Of a stretch of DNA of 64,000 nt, positions 42,808-53,205 are shown piece after piece (position 1 is the stretch's first letter; each line of letters opens with the position of its first letter). Under the pieces are notes generated by a model. That model saw only the letters and a list, made by a program, of their open reading frames with translations, was not told where the DNA came from and did not search any database. Source of the stretch: Flavobacterium gelatinilyticum. Lineage in GTDB: Bacteria; Bacteroidota; Bacteroidia; Flavobacteriales; Flavobacteriaceae. Both the position numbers and the translations under genes were made by a program. Location: positions 3,596,001 to 3,660,000 of the forward strand of contig NZ_CP114287.1 in the NCBI RefSeq assembly GCF_027111295.1, given 5' to 3'.

Positions 42808-44658
42808 ATGTGTGGAATTGTTGGGTATATCGGTCATCGAGAGGCCTATCCTATTGTTATTAAAGGGTTAAAACGACTCGAATACAGAGGATACGATAGT
42901 GCCGGCGTTATGTTGTATGATGACGAATCTGGTATAAAACTTTGTAAAACCAAAGGAAAAGTTTCTGATCTAGAAGCTAAAGCTCAGGAAGGCTTTACAA
43001 CAAATGGGAATATAGGAATTGGGCACACGCGTTGGGCAACGCACGGTGTTCCAAACGATGTAAACTCGCACCCCCATCTTTCTAATTCAGGTGATTTGGT
43101 AATTATCCATAACGGAATTATCGAAAACTACGCACCGCTTAAGGAAGAATTGATTAAAAGAGGCTATACTTTTAAATCTGATACAGATACAGAAGTTTTG
43201 GTTAATTTAATTGAAGAGGTTCAAAAGAAAGAAAACATTAAGTTAGGTAAAGCGGTTCAGGTTGCTTTAAACCAGGTTGTAGGGGCATACGCAATCGCGG
43301 TTTTTGACAAAAAGAACCCTAACGAAATTGTAGCGGCAAGATTAGGAAGTCCGTTGGCAATTGGTGTAGGTGAAGGTGAGTACTTCATTGCATCTGATGC
43401 GTCTCCGTTTATTGAGTATACTTCAAATGCGGTGTATCTTGAAGATGGTGAAATGGCTAATATCAGGCTGCACAAGCCTCTTAAGATCAGAAAAATTAAA
43501 GATGACTCTTTAGTAGATCCTTATATTCAGGAACTTCAAATGAATTTGGAGCAGATTGAAAAAGGAGGTTACGACCACTTCATGCTAAAGGAAATCTACG
43601 AGCAGCCAAGTGTAATTAAAGACACCTACAGAGGAAGACTTCATGCAAATGAAGGAATCGTTCAGATGGCAGGAGTTGAGGATAATATCGAAAAATTCTT
43701 AAACGCTCACAGAATCTTAATCGTAGCCTGTGGTACTTCATGGCATGCAGGATTAGTAGCCGAGTATATTTTTGAAGAGTTTACCCGTATTCCGGTTGAA
43801 GTAGAATATGCTTCGGAATTTAGATACAGAAACCCGATCATCAATAAAAATGATGTTGTAATTGCGATTTCACAGTCAGGAGAAACAGCAGACACAATGG
43901 CGGCTATTAAACTGGCAAAAGAAAACGGTGCTTTTGTTTTTGGAGTTTGTAATGTGGTAGGATCTTCTATTTCAAGAGAAAGCCATGCGGGTGCTTATAC
44001 ACATGCAGGTCCGGAAATTGGAGTGGCGTCTACAAAAGCATTTACAACGCAGATCACAGTTTTAACCATGATTGCGTTGCGATTAGGAAAAGCAAAAGGG
44101 ACGTTATCTAATACAGATTATCATACATATCTGCAAGAGCTGGAAATAATCCCGGAGAAAGTATCTGAAGCTCTTGAAACAAATGACAGAGCAAAAGAAA
44201 TTGCTGCGGCTTTTAAAGATGCGCCAAACTGTCTTTACTTAGGACGCGGATACAATTTCCCGGTTGCTTTAGAAGGAGCTTTAAAATTAAAAGAGATCTC
44301 GTATATTCACGCTGAAGGATATCCTGCAGCTGAGATGAAACACGGTCCGATCGCTTTAATCGACGAACACATGCCGGTTATTGTAATTGCTCCTAAGCAA
44401 GGTCATTATGATAAAATTGTAAGTAACATTCAGGAAATCAAATCACGAAGCGGTAAAATTATCGCCGTTGTGACAAAAGGAGATATTCAGGTTCGTGAAT
44501 TAGCCGATTATGTTATCGAAATTCCGGAAACATCTGATGCTTTATCACCGCTTATTACGACAATTCCGTTACAATTACTTTCGTACTATATTGCAGTTAT
44601 GAGAGGTTGTAATGTAGATCAGCCGCGTAATTTGGCAAAATCTGTTACGGTGGAATAG
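42808..44658 (+). CDS. glmS: Glutamine--fructose-6-phosphate aminotransferase (isomerizing)
   Basis: The 616-residue enzyme makes glucosamine-6-phosphate, the entry point to peptidoglycan and LPS amino sugars. It has the N-terminal glutaminase domain (nucleophile Cys2 in MCGIVGYIG, GHTRWATHG, HNGIIENY) and two SIS domains (IVACGTSWHAGL, AISQSGETADTMAA, GRGYNFPVALEGALKLKEIS), ending in NLAKSVTVE. Length is normal. I see no glmS ribozyme, which is expected only in Firmicutes-type genomes. It starts 7 nt after the DUF4270 gene. Confidence 0.98.
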   Translation: MCGIVGYIGHREAYPIVIKGLKRLEYRGYDSAGVMLYDDESGIKLCKTKGKVSDLEAKAQEGFTTNGNIGIGHTRWATHGVPNDVNSHPHLSNSGDLVIIHNGIIENYAPLKEELIKRGYTFKSDTDTEVLVNLIEEVQKKENIKLGKAVQVALNQVVGAYAIAVFDKKNPNEIVAARLGSPLAIGVGEGEYFIASDASPFIEYTSNAVYLEDGEMANIRLHKPLKIRKIKDDSLVDPYIQELQMNLEQIEKGGYDHFMLKEIYEQPSVIKDTYRGRLHANEGIVQMAGVEDNIEKFLNAHRILIVACGTSWHAGLVAEYIFEEFTRIPVEVEYASEFRYRNPIINKNDVVIAISQSGETADTMAAIKLAKENGAFVFGVCNVVGSSISRESHAGAYTHAGPEIGVASTKAFTTQITVLTMIALRLGKAKGTLSNTDYHTYLQELEIIPEKVSEALETNDRAKEIAAAFKDAPNCLYLGRGYNFPVALEGALKLKEISYIHAEGYPAAEMKHGPIALIDEHMPVIVIAPKQGHYDKIVSNIQEIKSRSGKIIAVVTKGDIQVRELADYVIEIPETSDALSPLITTIPLQLLSYYIAVMRGCNVDQPRNLAKSVTVE

Positions 44659-44682
44659 TACATAAAACTATATAAATTACTG

Positions 44683-44709
44683 AAAGCGAGACGAAAGTCT
44701 CGCTTTTTT
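44683..44709 (+). terminator. Strong rho-independent terminator after glmS
   Basis: AAAGCGAGAC and GTCTCGCTTT form a perfect stem with a GAAA tetraloop and a T run. Confidence 0.9.
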
Positions 44710-44712
44710 TTT

Positions 44713-45134
44713 ACAAAAAATGTAATTTCTGCAGAAACGGGTATCGATAAAATAAGTTTTACATACAACGACAAAAACCAGCGCGGTACCATGTAGTACA
44801 GCATCCTCGATGATAAACTGCTTCGCCCTGTGCGAAAGCATTATTCTATGGATGGCACGATGGAAATTAAAGAAAAGCTCACGACAGGAAAGATAGAATT
44901 TATAACCTATATCGGCAGCGATGGTTACTCGGCACCAGTAGTGTTGAAAAGCGATGTGGTAAACACGCCAAATTACTTATATTTACATCGCGACTATCAG
45001 GAAACTATTCTTGCCATAACAGATGCCAATCGAAAAACGATTATTTGATGCCTGGGGGCAGCATTATAAAAGTGCAGGACGGAGCTGGCAGAACACTCGC
45101 AGGATTAAATAATGTTTTTAATTTAGTTAAATAA
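44713..45134 (+). pseudogene. RHS-repeat protein fragment, decayed
   Basis: Reading from 44713 gives RHS core text (ISFTYNDKNQRGTM), an in-frame TAG at 44794-44796, then KHYSMDGTMEIKEK, YLYLHRDYQETILAITDAN and a stop near 45047. The next RHS words appear in shifted frames: EKRLFDAWG from 45032, then GSIIKVQDGAGRTLAGLN from 45057 to a stop at 45132-45134. One stop and two frameshifts thus break a sequence that otherwise follows the YD-repeat/RHS pattern YLHRDYQGSI...EKRLFDAWG. It is the 3' remnant of a large polymorphic-toxin or cell-surface RHS gene, and no toxin tip domain is left. Confidence 0.8.
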
Positions 45135-45150
45135 TCTAAATATTTTAATA

Positions 45151-46149
45151 ATGAATAGAATTGTAATTTTAGTAGTTTTTTTAATTACACAGTCAAATTT
45201 TGCACAAAATAAATTCGAGAGCAGCGGCAACGCAGGTATTGGAATAACTTCTCCAATTTCGCCATTACATATTAAAAGTCCTAATGATGTTATTCTGGCA
45301 TTACAAACTACAGATGACAGATGGTTGTATACTTCGTATTTTAATAGTACATCAGTTAGAAAAGCCTGGGTTGGTTTGGGATATGATTTAAATAGCTTTA
45401 ATATTACAGTAGAAAATGGTGCAGACAAAATTCTGTTTAAAGGAGGTAAAGTAGGAATAGGTACTGCAGTTCCTAGTGCAGATCTTGAAGTTATGAGTCC
45501 TGCTGTAACAGGTGCTGAAACAGTATTGAAGTTAAGTGTTAGTGACGCTGCCCAAGATTATCTGAAAATTGCCAACGGTACAAACACAGACGGACAATTT
45601 ATTCCAACTGTTGAAGGATATCGTACAACAGACAACAGAGCAGCTCTTTATTTAACCGGAAGTATCGATGCAAAAAGTGATAATGGAACGAATCCAATCG
45701 TTGTGTTTGATTCCAGAATTGGTACTTCTGCAGTTACAACCAGACCTTTGTTTTCATGGGACTCATACGGCAGCAGAAAAATGCTGCTTACTTCTAATGG
45801 CAGTTTAGGTATTGGTACCAATACAACAGGAACTCACAAACTCGCTGTTGAAGGATCAATTGGAGCAAGGGAAATAAAAGTGATGGCAACAGGCTGGGCT
45901 GATTTTGTATTTAAAAACGATTACAATCTGCCAACGCTGCAAGAGGTCGAAAAACATATAAAAGAGAATGGACATTTAGCCAATATACCAAGTGAAAAAG
46001 AAGTGTTAGAAAACGGAGTTAATCTGGGAGAGATGAATGCCAAGTTACTCCAGAAAATAGAAGAGATGACTTTGTATATGATTGAGCAGAATAAAGAGAT
46101 AATAGATTTAAAAAACAGACTTAATAAGGTCGAGTTAAATGCTAAATAA
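45151..46149 (+). CDS. Secreted fibre-like protein with C-terminal coiled coil
   Basis: The 332-residue protein has a Sec signal peptide (IVILVVFLITQSNFAQN). Its beta-rich body has fibre-type repeats (NAGIGITSPISPLHIKS, GKVGIGTAVPSADLEV, GSLGIGTNTTGTHKLAVEG), and the C-terminus reads NYNLPTLQEVEKHIKENG-like text, then a coiled coil (EEMTLYMIEQNKEIIDLKN). This resembles phage-tail-fibre/trimeric-adhesin stalks and the ends of proteins often found beside RHS genes in Flavobacterium. It probably trimerises at the cell surface; no T9SS tag is visible. It follows the RHS remnant by 16 nt, so the pair may once have been one locus. Confidence 0.7.
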   Translation: MNRIVILVVFLITQSNFAQNKFESSGNAGIGITSPISPLHIKSPNDVILALQTTDDRWLYTSYFNSTSVRKAWVGLGYDLNSFNITVENGADKILFKGGKVGIGTAVPSADLEVMSPAVTGAETVLKLSVSDAAQDYLKIANGTNTDGQFIPTVEGYRTTDNRAALYLTGSIDAKSDNGTNPIVVFDSRIGTSAVTTRPLFSWDSYGSRKMLLTSNGSLGIGTNTTGTHKLAVEGSIGAREIKVMATGWADFVFKNDYNLPTLQEVEKHIKENGHLANIPSEKEVLENGVNLGEMNAKLLQKIEEMTLYMIEQNKEIIDLKNRLNKVELNAK

Positions 46150-46164
46150 ATCGAACTGAATAGT

Positions 46165-46203
46165 TTAAAAAAAGCGGGACATTTTATGTCCCGCTTTTTT
46201 TTT
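46165..46203 (+). terminator. Rho-independent terminator after the fibre-like gene
   Basis: AAAGCGGGAC and GTCCCGCTTT form a perfect stem followed by a run of T. Confidence 0.88.
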
Positions 46204-46462
46204 GTTTAGAACTTTTTTCTTACAACTTGCATTTTTATTGAATCCGTAAAAAGTTGAAAATAATTATATGTATGCATAGTATTGTTGTGAATATTTTATT
46301 AATATACTGATTTTAATCTAATAAATTTAATTACATAATAATTCTATAACTTCGAAAAATTATAATAAATATTAGTTTTTTTTAACGTTTTTTTATTGAT
46401 ATTAAAAATATTTGTACTTTGGCTATAGAAACTAGTAATAAACTAACCAAAAACTAACCCTA
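46204..46462. other. AT-rich intergenic gap before the TonB-dependent receptor
   Basis: This stretch (313 bp between genes if the terminator is included) is very AT-rich and holds no gene. A near-consensus promoter (ATTTGTACTTTGG at about 46409-46422) lies roughly 45 nt before the receptor ATG. I see nothing else. Confidence 0.5.
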
Positions 46463-49255
46463 ATGAGAGTCTATGTGCTAATTATGTTGTTTTTCAGCGG
46501 AATATCGTTTGCGCAGAATACAATTACAGGTTCTGTTACCGATGGTAACAAACAATCTATTCCAGGTGCCAATGTTGTTGTGCTCGGCAGCAACAGCGGT
46601 GTGTCTACAGATTTTGATGGTACATTTAAATTAACCACAAATGCTAAACTTCCTTTTTCGGTTAAAGTTTCAGCAGTGGGATTTGAATCCAAAACAATCA
46701 GTATTACATCGGCGAATCAAAAAGTTAATGTGATTTTAAAAGATGAAGAAACGAAATTGGATGAAATAGTGGTTTCGGCTTCCAGAACTCCGGAAAGGGT
46801 AATTGAATCTCCCGTTACCATTGAGAGAATGGGTATTCAGGAAATTAAGAATACCACAGCGCCGTCTTTTTATGACGGATTGGAAAATTTAAAAGAAGTG
46901 CATTTTAATACAAGCAGTATTTCTTTTAAATCCATTAACACCCGTGGTTTTGCTACTGTTGCCAATACCCGTTTTATGCAGCTGGTAGACGGGATGGATA
47001 ATTCCTCTCCGGCGCTGAATTTCGTTTTAGGAAACCTGATTGGGGTTTCGGATATAGACGTGGCCAGCGTGGAGCTTTTGCCTGGGGCGTCTTCTGCGCT
47101 TTACGGAGCGAACGCTTTTAACGGTATTATGTTTATGAATAGTAAAAGTCCTTTTACAAATGAAGGAATTAGTGTTTACTACAAATACGGGCAGACCTCA
47201 CAAGATGTTGCCGGAACAAATGATTACAATGATTTCGGGATTAGAGCGGCAAAAGCTTTTACACAGCATTTTGCAATGAAAGCCAATTTTACGTACATGA
47301 CAGCAACCGAGTGGATTGCAGCTGATACCAGAAGTATGACCGGAGGTTCTGTAGGGCATGCGATGAATCAAAATTATGATGGATTAAATCTTTATGGTGA
47401 CGAGGTGACCACTTTTATTCCGAATGTGGGGCAGGTGAGCAGAACGGGTTACCGCGAACAGGATTTAACAGATAATAAGGTTAAAAGTATGAAAGCCGAC
47501 TTTAGTGCGCATATTAAGCCATGGGCAGATGATACGGAATTTATACTGCAATACAAAGTAGGTACAGGAAGTACCATTTATCAGGGAGCAAACCGATATG
47601 CTTTAAAAGATTTCTTAATGCAGCAAGGTAAGTTTGAGGTAAAGGGGAAAAACTTCTTTGCGCGTGTTTATTTTACCAGTGAAGACGCCGGAGATTCTTA
47701 TGATATGAGATTTGCTGCATGGAATGTTAACAGAGCCGCAAAGTCCGATCAGGAATGGTTTACGAACTATGCAACAGCGTATCAGTTGTCAGGAGCTGTT
47801 ATGGGAACAAATGCGGCAGAATCTGCTGCAATTGCTAGAAATTTTGCTGATTATAATGTGCTGCCTGCTGCAATTTCTTTTATTCCAAAACCAACAGGTT
47901 CTGCTAGATTTGAACCAGGTTCTTCTCAATTCAAAAACGCGTTGAATACCGTTATTGCAAATCCAGATTTAACTCAGGGAGCTAAATTCATTGATCATTC
48001 AAAATTATATCATTCAGATGTCAATTATAACTTTAAAGATATGATCGACTGGGCTGAAATTCAGGTTGGGGGTTCATGGAGAAAATACATTATGAATTCT
48101 GAGGGTTCTATCTTTACAGATTACGATGGGCCTATAGAGTATAAAGAATATGGTGCTTATGCACAGTTACAGAAAAAATTCCTGGATGACAGACTGAAAT
48201 TTACAGGTTCATTGCGTTATGACAAAAGTCAAAACTTTGATGGAAATGTTTCGCCAAGAATTTCATTTGTATATTCTGCAGGAGAATCTAAGAGACATAA
48301 CTTCAGAGTGTCTTATCAAACCGGTTTCCGTAACCCTACTACACAAGATCAGTACATTGGTTTAGATTTAGGGCCTTTTGCTTTAATTGGTTCTGCGGCT
48401 GAAAATCTGGATCGTTTTAGAGAAATAGTAAATGTCAGTACAGCGGGGCAGACAATTGCGGGCCAGCCGGCAACAAAAGAATTGACCGGGCAAAGTGCGT
48501 ATCATAATGCGTATACAGTAGCTTCTGTTCAGGCATTCGGAGCTTCTGGTAATGTGGCAGATCTTCAGGTTGCTAATATCGGATTGGTTAAACCGGAACA
48601 GGTGCAGGCTTTTGAGGCCGGTTATCGTACAGTGGTTCAGAATGATTTGTCTATTGATATTAACGGATATTACAATATTTATAATGATTTCATGAACACG
48701 GCGAGAGTTATATCTCCTTATTATGGAACGGTAGGAACAGATCCTGCTAATGGTGCTGTGCAGTTAAGTTATCAGGCTTTGGCTTTTGGAGACAGAAGAG
48801 TGTATCAGGTGTATACCAATACAACGGCTCAGATCTCTTCTTTAGGATTTGGTGTTGGTTTGTCTAAAAAAGTATATAAAGATTTTGAATTAGGAGCAAA
48901 TTACAACTATGCTCAGTTTAATTTTGATCAGCAGGATGATCCGGATTTCGTGGCCGGATTTAATACTCCAAAACACAGAATTAAGGCTTCTTTAGGGAAT
49001 TCAAAAGTGACCAAGAATTTAGGATTTAATGTGAATGTAAGATGGAACAGCGAATATTTATGGGAATCTTCATTTGGAGATGGAATGATTCCTGAAAATA
49101 CAGTTGTTGATGCTCAGATAAATTACGCACTGCCAAAACTAAAATCGGTTATTAAACTAGGGGCAACAAACCTTTTTGGTTCTGACTATCTTCAGGTAAT
49201 TGGTGCCGGTATGATCGGACAGCAGTGGTTTGCTTCGTTAACTATTAATCCTTAA
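46463..49255 (+). CDS. TonB-dependent receptor with carboxypeptidase-regulatory-like domain
   Basis: The 930-residue outer-membrane receptor has a signal peptide (LIMLFFSGISFAQN), a carboxypeptidase-D-regulatory-like domain (residues 20-90, ITGSVTDGNKQSIPGANV), a plug domain (about 105-230, with VASVELLPGASSALYGANAF) and a 22-strand-type barrel to the end (final residues GQQWFASLTINP). It would import a ligand using TonB energy. There is no SusD partner; the gene downstream is an SGNH-hydrolase lipoprotein, suggesting a lipid- or ester-containing ligand. Confidence 0.92.
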   Translation: MRVYVLIMLFFSGISFAQNTITGSVTDGNKQSIPGANVVVLGSNSGVSTDFDGTFKLTTNAKLPFSVKVSAVGFESKTISITSANQKVNVILKDEETKLDEIVVSASRTPERVIESPVTIERMGIQEIKNTTAPSFYDGLENLKEVHFNTSSISFKSINTRGFATVANTRFMQLVDGMDNSSPALNFVLGNLIGVSDIDVASVELLPGASSALYGANAFNGIMFMNSKSPFTNEGISVYYKYGQTSQDVAGTNDYNDFGIRAAKAFTQHFAMKANFTYMTATEWIAADTRSMTGGSVGHAMNQNYDGLNLYGDEVTTFIPNVGQVSRTGYREQDLTDNKVKSMKADFSAHIKPWADDTEFILQYKVGTGSTIYQGANRYALKDFLMQQGKFEVKGKNFFARVYFTSEDAGDSYDMRFAAWNVNRAAKSDQEWFTNYATAYQLSGAVMGTNAAESAAIARNFADYNVLPAAISFIPKPTGSARFEPGSSQFKNALNTVIANPDLTQGAKFIDHSKLYHSDVNYNFKDMIDWAEIQVGGSWRKYIMNSEGSIFTDYDGPIEYKEYGAYAQLQKKFLDDRLKFTGSLRYDKSQNFDGNVSPRISFVYSAGESKRHNFRVSYQTGFRNPTTQDQYIGLDLGPFALIGSAAENLDRFREIVNVSTAGQTIAGQPATKELTGQSAYHNAYTVASVQAFGASGNVADLQVANIGLVKPEQVQAFEAGYRTVVQNDLSIDINGYYNIYNDFMNTARVISPYYGTVGTDPANGAVQLSYQALAFGDRRVYQVYTNTTAQISSLGFGVGLSKKVYKDFELGANYNYAQFNFDQQDDPDFVAGFNTPKHRIKASLGNSKVTKNLGFNVNVRWNSEYLWESSFGDGMIPENTVVDAQINYALPKLKSVIKLGATNLFGSDYLQVIGAGMIGQQWFASLTINP

Positions 49256-49306
49256 ATGATCTTGTTGGTGAAAATTGAAGAGGTACTAATTTAAAAATGA
49301 TTAAAA

Positions 49307-50776
49307 ATGAAAAAAAATATAAAATGGCTGTTTTTGGTTTCTTTAACTTTTATGGCCGCGTGTAACAGTGATGATAATAACGATACTCCCGAAGAGGTTC
49401 CGGTAACTCCCGGTTCAGCGGTTTTTACAAAGTATATAGCTCTTGGAGATTCTTTTGCAGCGGGTTATAGCGATAACGCGTTGTTTAAAAAAGGGCAGGA
49501 AAATGCCTATCCGAATATCTTGGCACAGCAGTTTGCGGCAGCCGGAGGAGGAAGTTTTGCAACTCCCTTTATGAATGATAATGTTGGAGGTCTTTTATTG
49601 GGAGGTAATGTTATTTTTGGCGGAAGATTGTATTTTAATGGTAAAGCACCAGTAAGTATAACCGGAAAACCAACAACCGAAGTTACGTCGCATCTTAACG
49701 GCTCATTTAATAATTTAGGAATACCGGGGGCTAAAAGTTATCATTTAGCGGCTCCTGGTTACGGAAATGTTGCTGGTGTTGCAACAGGTCAGGCGAATCC
49801 ATATTTTGCCAGATTTGCCAGCTCGCCTTCTACATCGGTTATTGCTGATGCGGTAGGACAGGCTCCAACATTTTTCTCTTTATTTATTGGTGGGAATGAT
49901 GTATTGGGTTATGCTATTTCTGGCGGTGTTGGAAAAGATCAGACTGGAAATATGAATCCGGCAACCTATGGCAGTAGTGACATTACAGATCCAACTGTTT
50001 TTAAAACGGTTTATTCCAGTTTGATTACAGCTCTTACTGCTAATGGGGCGAAAGGAGTTGTGGCCAATCTGCCTTTTATAACTACGCTTCCTTATTTTAC
50101 AACAGTTCCTTATAATCCTGTTGCTTTAACAAAAGAAGCTGCGGATCAATTAAATGCTGGATATGCTGTTTATAATGGAGGATTGAAAAAACTGGTTGAG
50201 GCTCAGATGTTGACTCAGGCAGAGGCTGACAAAAGAAAAATCGAATTTAAAGCAGGAAATAATGCTGTGGTTATTGTAGATAGTTATTTGACTAACCTGT
50301 CTGCGGCGGGTCTTCCTTCTTATCGCCATGCAACCAAAGATGATTTAATTGTTTTGACAGCGAGTAGCTTTATAGGAACTAAAATAGGAGATGATCCAAC
50401 AAAAGTAAATGGTGTTTCTGTTCCGCTGGCTGATAATTGGGTTTTAAGTAAAGATGAAGTAGATGAAGTTAAAAAAGCTACAGTTGCTTACAATGCAGTC
50501 ATTTCGGCAATTGCAGAAGAAAAAGGACTTGCATTTGTAGATACAGGAGCAATAATGACGCAGTTGTCAAGCGGTGGTGTTCGTTTTGGTAATTATGTAA
50601 TGTCGTCTACTTTTGTAACAGGCGGTGCTTTTTCTTTAGACGGAGTTCATCCAAGTGCAAGGGGATATGGTTTAATTGCAAATATTTTTATAGATGCAAT
50701 CAATAAAAAGTACGGATCTACACTTCGACATGTCGATTTAGGTGCATATCCTATACAATATCCTGCCTCATTATGA
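49307..50776 (+). CDS. SGNH/GDSL-hydrolase-like lipoprotein
   Basis: The 489-residue protein has a lipoprotein signal peptide (FLVSLTFMAACNSDD, lipobox MAAC). It is an SGNH hydrolase: block I ALGDSFAAGYSDN (nucleophile Ser), block III FIGGNDVLGYA (Gly-Asn) and block V DGVHPSARGYGLIAN (Asp and His). Blocks are unusually far apart, so it is a long family variant. It would act on lipids or acetylated glycans at the cell surface. It follows the TonB receptor by 51 nt, with which it probably works. A terminator follows. Confidence 0.88.
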   Translation: MKKNIKWLFLVSLTFMAACNSDDNNDTPEEVPVTPGSAVFTKYIALGDSFAAGYSDNALFKKGQENAYPNILAQQFAAAGGGSFATPFMNDNVGGLLLGGNVIFGGRLYFNGKAPVSITGKPTTEVTSHLNGSFNNLGIPGAKSYHLAAPGYGNVAGVATGQANPYFARFASSPSTSVIADAVGQAPTFFSLFIGGNDVLGYAISGGVGKDQTGNMNPATYGSSDITDPTVFKTVYSSLITALTANGAKGVVANLPFITTLPYFTTVPYNPVALTKEAADQLNAGYAVYNGGLKKLVEAQMLTQAEADKRKIEFKAGNNAVVIVDSYLTNLSAAGLPSYRHATKDDLIVLTASSFIGTKIGDDPTKVNGVSVPLADNWVLSKDEVDEVKKATVAYNAVISAIAEEKGLAFVDTGAIMTQLSSGGVRFGNYVMSSTFVTGGAFSLDGVHPSARGYGLIANIFIDAINKKYGSTLRHVDLGAYPIQYPASL

Positions 50777-50800
50777 TAAAAATCATTTTTTAAGAGTTAT

Positions 50801-50834
50801 AAAAGCCGCTAATTTGCATAAAAATAGCGGCTTT
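50801..50834 (+). terminator. Rho-independent terminator after the SGNH gene
   Basis: AAAAGCCGCTA pairs with TAGCGGCTTT around a 13-nt loop, followed by a T-rich stretch. Confidence 0.8.
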
Positions 50835-50945
50835 ATTGTTTTATTGTAAAATGCGTTTTTTGTTATTTAAGAGTTCAGTTTTATGAATCAAACAAAATGG
50901 TGCTATTTTTTATGAAAAAAAAATTGATTTTATATTTTAAAAATT

Positions 50946-50953
50946 TATCTTTG
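50946..50953 (+). promoter_or_regulatory. TAnnTTTG promoter of atpD-atpC
   Basis: TATCTTTG at 50946-50953 with TTG at 50924-50926 gives a -7 and -33 pair 19 bp apart. The atpD ATG lies 61 nt downstream. Confidence 0.7.
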
Positions 50954-51011
50954 CGCTCTGAAAAAAGAGGTATTTTCGATAAACCTAAATAGCTATTTAA
51001 TAAATACATAA

Positions 51012-52526
<1,515 letters not shown>

Positions 52527-52608
52527 AAATAAAGTTAAAAGTTAGAAGTTAAAGGTTGTTCGTTTCGTAACTTTTAACTTTTAACAAATAACTTCTAACT
52601 TAAAAAAT

Positions 52609-52890
52609 ATGATTTTAGAAATAGTATCACCAGAAGCAAAATTATTTTCAGGAGAAGTAACATCTGTTACATTGCCTGGAGTTGATGGAAGCTTTCAAAT
52701 TTTGAATAATCACGCTCCTATTGTTTCTATTCTAGAGAAAGGAACTGTAAAAATTGCAGCGCCAAGCTTTAATTTTTCTAAAGAAGTAGCGGATAAATTT
52801 ACGAGAGTTAACGACCAAAACTATACATTAGAGATTACGTCAGGTACAATCGAAATGAAAGACAATAAAGTAATTGTTTTAGTTGACTAA
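52609..52890 (+). CDS. atpC: ATP synthase F1 epsilon subunit (short form)
   Basis: The 93-residue protein is the epsilon subunit N-terminal beta-sandwich only (ILEIVSPEAKLFSGEVTSVT, ILNNHAPIVSILEKGT, EITSGTIEMKDNKVIVLVD). The C-terminal helical hairpin that in E. coli (about 139 residues) can inhibit the enzyme is missing; short forms are usual in this phylum. It follows atpD by 82 nt filled with short repeats (AGTTAAAAGTTAGAAGTTAAAGG and its complement) that may form a hairpin between the genes. They form one unit. Confidence 0.93.
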   Translation: MILEIVSPEAKLFSGEVTSVTLPGVDGSFQILNNHAPIVSILEKGTVKIAAPSFNFSKEVADKFTRVNDQNYTLEITSGTIEMKDNKVIVLVD

Positions 52891-52908
52891 AATAATTTCA
52901 GAATAAAG

Positions 52909-52940
52909 AAAAGCCAAACAGAAATGTTTGGCTTTTTGTT
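52909..52940 (+). terminator. Rho-independent terminator after atpC
   Basis: AAAAGCCAAACA pairs with TGTTTGGCTTTT around a GAAA loop, followed by T residues. Confidence 0.88.
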
Positions 52941-52980
52941 TTTTAGTCTTTTGCAGCTTATAAAAGTGTTATTCTTAATT

Positions 52981-53202
52981 TTATTGAGAAGAACTATCAT
53001 CCTCTACATATTCCATAATATCACCCGGCTGGCATTCCAGAATTTGGCAGATCAATTCTAACGTAGAAAACCGGATTGCCTTTGCTTTTCCTGTTTTTAG
53101 AATCGAAAGGTTTGCTGTAGTAATGCCAATTCGTTCTGCCAGTTCATTAGAACGCATTTTTCTTTTTGCAAGCATTACGTCAAGATTTACAATTATTGGC
53201 AT
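52981..53202 (-). CDS. XRE-family regulator (YozG-like)
   Basis: The 73-residue helix-turn-helix protein reads NLDVMLAKRKMRSNELAERI then TTANLSILKTGKAKAIRF and ECQPGDIMEYV, the short YozG/Cro-C1 type. It starts 3 nt after the stop of the DUF2975 membrane protein gene, the standard pairing for this family. It probably autoregulates the pair. It is cytoplasmic and likely a dimer. Confidence 0.9.
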   Translation of the reverse strand: MPIIVNLDVMLAKRKMRSNELAERIGITTANLSILKTGKAKAIRFSTLELICQILECQPGDIMEYVEDDSSSQ

Positions 53203-53205
53203 AAG

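Noticed and set aside
44830..45048. Open frame of 72 codons as an intact gene
   Set aside because: It is the middle of the RHS remnant; sequence matching RHS continues on both sides in the same or shifted frames.
46463..50776. Polysaccharide utilisation locus
   Set aside because: There is no SusD-like gene and no glycoside hydrolase beside the TonB-dependent receptor.
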